A model generated the notes under the pieces. It saw only the letters and a program-made list of their open reading frames with translations, had not been told where the DNA came from and ran no database searches. This document shows, piece by piece, positions 57,677 to 64,000 of a stretch of DNA of 64,000 bases. Within the stretch, counting starts at the first letter, position 1. Every line of letters begins with the position of its first letter. The translations under genes were made by a program, and so were the position numbers. This DNA comes from Aphanomyces cochlioides (lineage: Eukaryota; Oomycota; Saprolegniomycetes; Saprolegniales; Verrucalvaceae), in contig JAHQRK010000004.1 of NCBI GenBank assembly GCA_019828595.1, forward strand, positions 62,001 to 126,000. Reading direction: 5' to 3'.

Positions 57677-58675
57677 AGTGCAGTGGACAAGGTTACATGG
57701 CTATGACCTGTAGGAATTTAAGCTACAATGCACTGGAGCCCTTGTGGATTCAAACGACGCTGAATGTATCGACTTTGTAAGCCATCGCCCCTACATTTCG
57801 TGCTTATGACTAATGCTGTAGAGATGTCAGCTACACTCTACGAGGCTTGTCATGGATCGAGAGTGTCGCCTGGTGAAAAGTTTTGCCTAGCTTGAATCGA
57901 CTGTAAGTCCATGGCTCGAATTACTATTTTGAAAACTTCATCAGTATTTTTCGGGGAATCGATTGACAAGGTTACGTCTCGGCAGTGATAATTTCCCGAT
58001 GACACCCCTGTCAGTATTGTACGCTCTAATCTGTCATCTTGACAATTCTTACTCGTAAGTTGTAGAGATCTGGGCGATAATGCGAACTTATTAGTTACAG
58101 TTGATTCCAGCGTGTTTGATCGCACAAACCACGCATATTTTATCCTGACGTTGGACGCAGCCTCTTACGGCCAATCTCTAACTGCCTGTGGGGGGAATAC
58201 CTCGTATGTCCGCCCCGTACGCTCCGTCAAAGTTGTGTACCGGACTCAAACGATCACATATTTTGACTCTTACGCTAACAAGCTCATTTATGTCTGCTGT
58301 TTGGGATGCACGACCCCATATGTTCAGAGAATTCCAACCCCCCTGACTACCCCCGCCCCAAAGACAGTAAGCACATCACGTGTTGTCTTAAAACCGAGTA
58401 CGGCTTGTAGATATCAACGGGATCAACGGGATCAATTTCATTTACACTGGGGTCGGATTTGTCACTATTCTTGCAATATTGGGAGTTGTCGACAAGCTGT
58501 GGCTGTCCAAGTGGCGAAACCACCGCCGAGCAGCTCTATTAAACTATGTAGAAACGATTTGCAGCTCTGACTGCAGCAGCAGCGTCCGTGATCCATCGCC
58601 TTCTTCAAGAATTCAGACGGATTTTGTTCAGCCCCCAAACAGTACACGGAATAACTGAGTTGATTGTCAATTGGG
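57677..58675 (+). pseudogene. Weak relic of a receptor-like membrane protein
   Basis: Separate frames read NLSYNALEPLWIQ and RDVSYTLRGLSWI (leucine-rich-repeat-like), then AYFILTLDAASYGQSL and SYVRPVRSVKV, a Thr/Pro stretch (TPLTTPAPKT), and a transmembrane helix (FIYTGVGFVTILAILGVV) with a basic cytoplasmic edge. This order recalls oomycete LRR receptor-like proteins. Intron-like intervals separate some pieces, but no complete model was found. Confidence 0.3.
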
Positions 58676-58949
58676 GGCAAGGTATTGAGACTCATGGCAT
58701 AATGAAGTAAATATCATGTACGAGTATTCTTGTCCTTACTAGTCTTCATGCTCACTAGGTTTAAATTACATAGATCGAAACTTAGGAGAGTGAGATTAAA
58801 CAGCAAAACTGGGATTTTGGGGGATGAAAGATAGATTCGGGGGGATCAACACGGGGATATCGATAAGTATGCCTAAAAGTTACGATATGAAATTCTAGCC
58901 TGGGACTCAGAGGAGCACTTTTACTCACCTTGAATGCGCTACCTTTTTC
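58676..58949. other. Short spacer
   Basis: Nothing recognised. Confidence 0.4.
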
Positions 58950-58952
58950 TTA

Positions 58953-59322
58953 GGGCCCGTCTGGCAACAGAAAATATTACAATTGCCAGACGGCCCTTAC
59001 AAGGCCCAAATGCCATTTTCAGGCCAAATTCAATAAGGGTGCGTCTGGCAAAATTTCAAAATCAATATGCCATTTTCAGCAAAATTGGGATCAACGATTT
59101 ATGGCATATTCAAAATGGAGGTAAAAATGGAGGTAAAACCTCCATTTCGTAAAATGGCATTTTGGGAGCCTCCTGTGAGTATATCCCAACCAAAAATATT
59201 GGATTTGGTGCAAAACTCTTGGAGATAAACAAGTTCATATTTTGACCAAAATTATTGAATTTGGCCTAAAAATGGCATTTTGGACCTATTTATTGTAATA
59301 TTTTCGGTTGCCAGACGGGCCC
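58953..59322. mobile_element. MITE, 370 bp, TTA target duplication
   Basis: GGGCCCGTCTGGCAAC plus GAAAATATTACAAT at the left is inverted at the right (ATTGTAATATTTTC, then GTTGCCAGACGGGCCC) with one difference. TTA flanks both ends (58950-58952 and 59323-59325). Inside, GGAGGTAAAA repeats and pairs with ACCTCC as a small hairpin near 59115-59145. Confidence 0.88.
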
Positions 59323-59531
59323 TTAGTTCAAATTTGTATAAGGTTAGTGCAGAGCCAGATTTTACTTCTCCTATGTATTAATTATATCCAATCATAATCC
59401 ATCAAAGAAGTGAAAACCGACGAATTCCAAGATGAAAAGATGAAAAATGACCACATCGGGATAAATGCCAGCATAACAACGACATGAACTCGTTTTACTT
59501 TAATTCCTTATGAGCGGTCAATGGAATACAC

Positions 59532-59653
59532 TAGGGGGAATCAAATTAGAAAAATCGGCTGTTTTTGCGTTTCGACTTTGCTTTTCGAGTTTTGCTTTTC
59601 GAAGAGATCGAAAACAAAAAGGAAAAGCAAATTTTCTAATTTGATTCCCCCTA
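59532..59653. mobile_element. 122-bp palindromic MITE with TA ends
   Basis: TAGGGGGAATCAAATTAGAA at the left is inverted at the right end (TTCTAATTTGATTCCCCCTA), and inner CTTTTCG/CGAAAA stretches extend the hairpin. The TA boundary fits a Tc1/mariner-derived MITE. Confidence 0.8.
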
Positions 59654-60151
59654 TTGTATGCAGTTTGTAAAATCACATGATGATGGCGTAGACATGTCCA
59701 CATCATGTTTCGACCGCACGACATTTTTATACACAGCATCGTCTTATGCTAATCTCAGTGGCGCTAGCACTCATTTGCATCAAGTACAATTCTTATTCTA
59801 GCACTTGTCTCCTTAATTTATTGTGTTGATATCGTTCTCTTAATTACTTAAATCAGTCACTTTGTTGCTGGTCACTTTATATTCATACCGGATAATTTAT
59901 TCGGATAATTCTGTCTATAAAAGTGTCATTCAGAAATATTGAGACAATGTATATCTCTATAAATAATGTTTTTTGAATTTTTCATACAAACTTTTAATAT
60001 AAAAACGAGTATTTTATCTCATTTCATCGTAAATTTTGGTTTTGATACTCATTTATTCGACATTTGAAAATTCCACATCTTTCCGGATATTGTATCCGAA
60101 TGACTTCCAACGTTGTGTGGCTCTCATTTCCATATTTTCGTCTAGAGCATC
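59654..60151. other. Intergenic, 5' region of malate dehydrogenase
   Basis: AT-rich; no element could be assigned. Confidence 0.5.
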
Positions 60152-61236
60152 ATGTTGGGTCGCGCTATGGCTGTTCGCTTCTTCAGTGCCGCTGCTGCAG
60201 GCAAGAAGGTAGCTGTTTTGGGTGCCGCTGGTGGTATTGGCCAACCCATGTCGTTGCTCCTCAAGGACAACGACAAGATCTCGCACTTGTCGCTTTTCGA
60301 TGTTGTCAACACCCCTGGTGTCGCTGCCGACTTGAGCCACTGCAACACCCGCGCTCACGTCACTGGCCATGCTGGTATGGACAACATTGAAGCTGCCTTG
60401 ACTGGCATGGATGTTGTTGTCATCCCTGCTGGTGTGCCTCGTAAGCCTGGCATGACTCGTGATGACTTGTTCAACACCAACGCTTCGATTGTGCAATCGT
60501 TGGCTTCGGCTGCTGCCAAGTACTGCCCTAAGGCCATGATGCTCATCATTGCCAACCCTGTCAACTCGACCGTTCCCATTGTCGCTGAAACCTTCAAGAA
60601 GGCTGGTGTCTACGACCCCAAGCGCCTCTTCGGTGTGACCACCTTGGATGTTGTACGTGCCAACACTTTCGTCGCCAACTCTCAAGGCTGGAACCCACGC
60701 GCGACCAATGTGACTGTCATTGGTGGCCATGCCGGCACGACCATTTTGCCTCTCTTGTCGCACTTGAAGCTTGACAAGCCTTGGAGTGATGAAGAATTGC
60801 ATGCCTTGATCAAGCGCATCCAATTCGGTGGTGATGAAGTCGTCAAGGCAAAGGATGGTGCTGGTTCGGCTACCTTGTCGATGGCCTACGCTGGTGCTCG
60901 CTTCACCTCGTACGAATTTTTGTCTTGTGGTTTGTCTGACGTTTGTATGTAGGCGCTTGATTGATGCCATGACTGGCGAAAAGAACGTTGTCGAATGCTC
61001 GTACACGCAAAACAACGTGACCAAGCTTCCTTTCTTCTCCACTCCTGTTACGCTCGGCCCCAACGGTGTCGAACAAGTCCACGACTTTGGCAAGTTGGAT
61101 GCTGTTGAACAAGCCAACTTCGATGCCATGTTGCCAGGTACTTTGAGATTACTCGCAAATGTCCTGGCATCTCACGCACTCCTGCGTAGACTTGGAAAAG
61201 CAAATCGCCAAGGGTGTTGCATTCGTCAACAAGTAG
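60152..61236 (+). CDS. MDH: Mitochondrial NAD malate dehydrogenase, three exons
   Basis: Exons 60152-60909, 60953-61137 and 61190-61236, with GT-AG introns of 43 and 52 bp; joined length 330 codons including stop (329 aa, normal for the family). It converts malate and oxaloacetate in the TCA cycle. The N-terminus [12 protein letters not shown] is basic and amphipathic, fitting a mitochondrial presequence. The NAD loop is GAAGGIGQ (24-31), substrate arginines lie in [11 protein letters not shown] (Arg97, Arg103), then [15 protein letters not shown] (Asp166, Arg169) and the active His193 in GGHAGTT. Exon 3 supplies only [16 protein letters not shown] second Met at codon 6 is an alternative start. 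This is the only clear housekeeping gene in the window. Confidence 0.97.
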
Positions 61237-61446
61237 ATATGAGACCTATGTTGAAACACATTAAGAGCTGTTTTGTTTTACATTTCATGTTTTCCCACCC
61301 AAGTCAGTGTTGAAATTCTAATGCCTGTTGAATCTCCAAGTAAAAATCAAGTGCAATTTCATCATGAATCACTATACTGAAACAGAAATTGCGTTAAGGG
61401 CTATTTTGTTCTAATCAGACTGTAAAGAAACTTTGTAAGTTAGAGA
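61237..61446. other. Spacer, nothing recognised
   Basis: 3' region of malate dehydrogenase. Confidence 0.4.
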
Positions 61447-61503
61447 GACCAACGAGTGAACGATACTTTCACAGCTGTGCGGCGTATTTCAGCAGTCAGT
61501 CTT
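61447..61503 (-). pseudogene. Exon-1 scrap of the membrane protein family
   Basis: On the - strand AEIRRTAVKVSFTRWSL matches exon 1 of the gene at 63708 (DEIRRPAVNVSFTRWSL), then a stop. Confidence 0.6.
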
Positions 61504-61824
61504 AGGATGATGCTCTCTGAAACGATGGCACGAGGTGCGACCGACATGGAATTGGATGAAACCGATCTGACAGACTGGTGAAACGACGGGAGAGTCGTTT
61601 AGTTGAAAGATTGTCCAGAATTTGGCTGGTCGTTCTACTTGGACCAGAGTGTTGTCTTGGGTGGTGGAGATCTCATGAGGACAATCAACTCAAACTCAAG
61701 GAGCGCTCAGCGTCGCTTGACCTTGGATATGATCCGTCAAGGCAAGACACGAAGAACCTCTCAAACACGACGTCCGCCATGTCATTGTGACTTGAACTTC
61801 AGAGCAATGCAAAATCCTTCTTCA

Positions 61825-63708
61825 TTACATAACCCATTGACATTTAGAATCTCCAGGATGAAGAATCAGTTGTTCACTCTTCATCTCCATCTTCAAGGTT
61901 CCACAACGCTTGGAGTTGATCACACAGACACAATTGCAATGTATTGAAGCATCGCACACCAAAATCGCCAAGTCAGCATTGCCGTTTTGTAAATCCAAGC
62001 ATTGCAATAGGCTAAGACGCACTTGTTGATCCAAACTGTCGTCGGCTTTGTAGCACAAGACAAAGCAGTCGGCTGCTCGGTGGCTATATAGTGGCACTTT
62101 TCGATAGCGAGGATTTGTGTCGTATAATTCATGCAAGCTGCCACCAGTGGATTGCTTCTTGAATGTTTTCATCGCCAAGGATAAGAGAATAAGCGCTTTC
62201 ATGTCGTTGTACGTATAATGACTCACATTGTTTTTCAATATTCGAGGATGAAATGGCTTGATACGATCTAGAATTGCAGTTTATAAAGTATCCGTGTCTG
62301 ACATCCCTTACTCGTTTTGCGGTGATGCCACCAAGCCATCAGTCGAGAATATGGCAGTGGTAGCGTTGCCATTAGTACCGTGATGAATACCGAAACTATG
62401 ACAAATGGCTTAGCAAGAACAGTATCTCAACTGTTGATTGTACCAGTGATGGCCTCTGTGCCGTGGTCGTACAATTCCGGCGGAAGGCCAATATTCCACA
62501 AGACATAATAGACTGAGACTAGTCGTGTCGTGCCTAGCAAAGTCACCATCGGGCCGCTATATATATACGCTAGAATGGCAAGTAAGCCAGGATCTACGGA
62601 GGCAAAAGAGGATTCCCAACGGCGCCATTTGACCACTGAAGCCATAGTTCGCATTCCTAGATAAGCAAGCCAGACCTAATCATAGCAGTTAATATAAAGG
62701 TAATGAAAAACTTTGATAATACATAGCGAGACAGATACAAACAGCCATTGATAAGCACGGTGAAGTCTTGGAATTGTGAGACGCGCAGGACACCAAACGT
62801 GACATAGAACATACTCCACCAAATATCAACCACCATGGCAAAAGAGACGACGGGATCGCTTAGAATGGCATATGCTGGATCACCAATGACAATTTCATAT
62901 CGAATGTAGTCTTTCGATAATCCCAAGCTTGATAAATTGGTCAACAAGGGGCGGTAGTGCGCGTAGTAGTTGGTCCAAAGGCCATAACAAACGTATATGG
63001 AGACAGTGCAGCGGTAGATAAATTTAAGCCATATCGAAGTGCTTGGTTCGTTGATAACAATGGCTGCATACACCATGTACTCAGTTAAATTGACGGTTGT
63101 TTCTTTGATTTTGTCGATCCAAATGCAGAGTTGCATCGTGTGCATTCCAAAAAGACATTGGTGCTGACAAAATTGCCAAGGTTTGCCTTTTTGACTTCGA
63201 GTTGTTTCGTTGGCAGTCAAGAATGACAAGACAAAAGAGCGCATACCCGTGCCATAAAATAGAGAAGCTACCAGGTCGCAAGTAAGAATTGAAAGGATGA
63301 TTTCAACTACCTGGCATTTCAATCATGTATCCAAATACATCGTCTTGGGGACTTTCAAAAGGAAACGTCATGGACCGACGCATGGCAAACGTGTTCGTGG
63401 TGAGATCTCGCTGACACGTTGTATGAGGATCCATTGTCTCGTTGTTATATATTTGCTGGAAATACGAGCAAGCTTTACTGGTGTATTCTTCAAACGAAGC
63501 AGCTTGCTCCCATTGATTTGAAATCACTTGGCCTGGGTAGGGTTCGATCAAATACGCCATGAAAGGCTACGAAACACAACGCTGAGAGGACATCGAGCTG
63601 GAAGAAACGCACTGTCGTGACCAAGTTGACAGCAAATATCGCATTGTAGGCTAGAGACCACCGAGTGAACGATACGTTTACAGCCGGGCGACGTATTTCA
63701 TCGCCCAT
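61825..63708 (-). CDS. Multi-pass membrane protein, six exons, apparently intact
   Basis: Exons 63708-63613, 63566-63311, 63267-62723, 62675-62444, 62395-62312 and 62267-61825; five GT-AG introns of 43-48 bp. The joined CDS is exactly 552 codons including stop with consistent phases, which supports the model. About seven hydrophobic spans are visible: the first in WSLAYNAIFAVNLVTT, then around ASLFYGTGM, IWLKFIYRCTVSIYVCY, VVSFAMVVDIWWSMFYV, CLYLSRYVWLAYLGM, LLAILAYIYSGPMVTLL and VSVFITVLMATLPL. After exon 1 comes a probably extracellular region with Asn-linked sites (YNNETM) and Cys. The C-terminal 140 residues (YTYNDMKALILLS, RAADCFVLCY, CQWVM end) look cytoplasmic. I do not recognise the family. 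Three further copies in the window are broken. Confidence 0.72.
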
Positions 63709-64000
63709 GCCTTTTTACACAATTTGATGGAGCTAAACTTGTTGGATGAAACAAACCGTCAAATCTATTTTTAGAATCAGCAGACCAATAGGAACACAGT
63801 TGTAGGGCAAAGAATTATTTATGTGCAATCAGCACAAGAGCACTCAACTGAGAGGATTTCAAAGCAGAAATTCAACGTGGAATTGATGATTGACAGTTTG
63901 TGATGTCGAAAATTTGATCTTCACGACTTGTGCCTATCGGTTGCTAACGTTTGTACGATTTAAAGTTTGGTGGAAAAATATCAAGCGAACGAGATGGTTT
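63709..64000. other. 5' flank of the membrane protein gene
   Basis: No feature seen up to the window end. Confidence 0.4.

Noticed and set aside
60053..61129. 358-codon open frame antisense to malate dehydrogenase
   Set aside because: Shadow of a clearly identified housekeeping gene; it crosses its intron and promoter and has no domain.
1..64000. tRNA or rRNA genes
   Set aside because: I looked for T-loop-like GGTTCGA boxes and rRNA-like stretches; the few GGTTCGA hits lie in coding or AT-rich sequence and do not fold into a cloverleaf by eye.

Overview
The window looks like nuclear DNA of an oomycete, most likely a saprolegnialean (Aphanomyces/Achlya/Thraustotheca type). Four things suggest this: secreted enzymes carrying fungal-type cellulose-binding modules (CBM1), very short GT-AG introns (about 41-52 bp, deduced wherever two reading frames had to be joined), oomycete-like PIF/Harbinger, Tc1/mariner and Merlin transposons, and long C-rich or G-rich tracts in introns and spacers. 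The assignment is inference from family resemblance; no database search was possible.

Layout. (1) 1-280 is the start of a CBM1 protein that runs off the left edge. (2) 485-3869 is a PIF/Harbinger element whose spliced 631-codon transposase carries five 192-bp tandem repeats. (3) 5151-13650 is a large palindromic structure: two 1,779-bp inverted arms around a 4.9-kb spacer that holds an intact CBM1-feruloyl esterase, two esterase relics and a decayed Tc1 element. (4) 13.7-15.7 kb holds a second Tc1 element and a miniature inverted-repeat element. (5) 16-38 kb is the core of the secreted-enzyme cluster: feruloyl esterases (CE1-like), GH10 xylanases, polysaccharide deacetylases (CE4) and a small CBM1-only protein, interleaved with relics of the same families. 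(6) 39-41 kb is a fold-back scramble of one zinc-motif gene. (7) 42-46 kb holds broken copies of a multi-pass membrane protein. (8) 46-47 kb is a sulfite-oxidase relic abutting a GH62 arabinofuranosidase relic. (9) 47-54 kb is AT-rich and transposon-dominated (MITEs, Merlin, a second PIF). (10) 54.7-55.6 kb is a fourth GH10 copy, without CBM1. (11) 57-60 kb has a weak receptor-like relic and two MITEs. (12) 60.15-61.24 kb is an intact three-exon mitochondrial malate dehydrogenase, and 61.8-63.7 kb an intact six-exon member of the membrane family.

How the genes fit together. Feruloyl esterase, GH10 endoxylanase, CE4 deacetylase (plausibly acetyl-xylan esterase), GH62 arabinofuranosidase and free CBM1 together would strip side chains from and cleave arabinoxylan bound to cellulose, so the 7-55 kb region reads as a xylan-degradation cluster. 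It is expanding and decaying at once: two feruloyl esterases and two CE4 genes look intact, every GH10 copy carries a lesion, and at least nine relics lie between the intact genes.

Intron boundaries and frames were worked out by eye; total CDS lengths divisible by three support the models given for the PIF transposase, both CE4 genes, malate dehydrogenase and the membrane protein.
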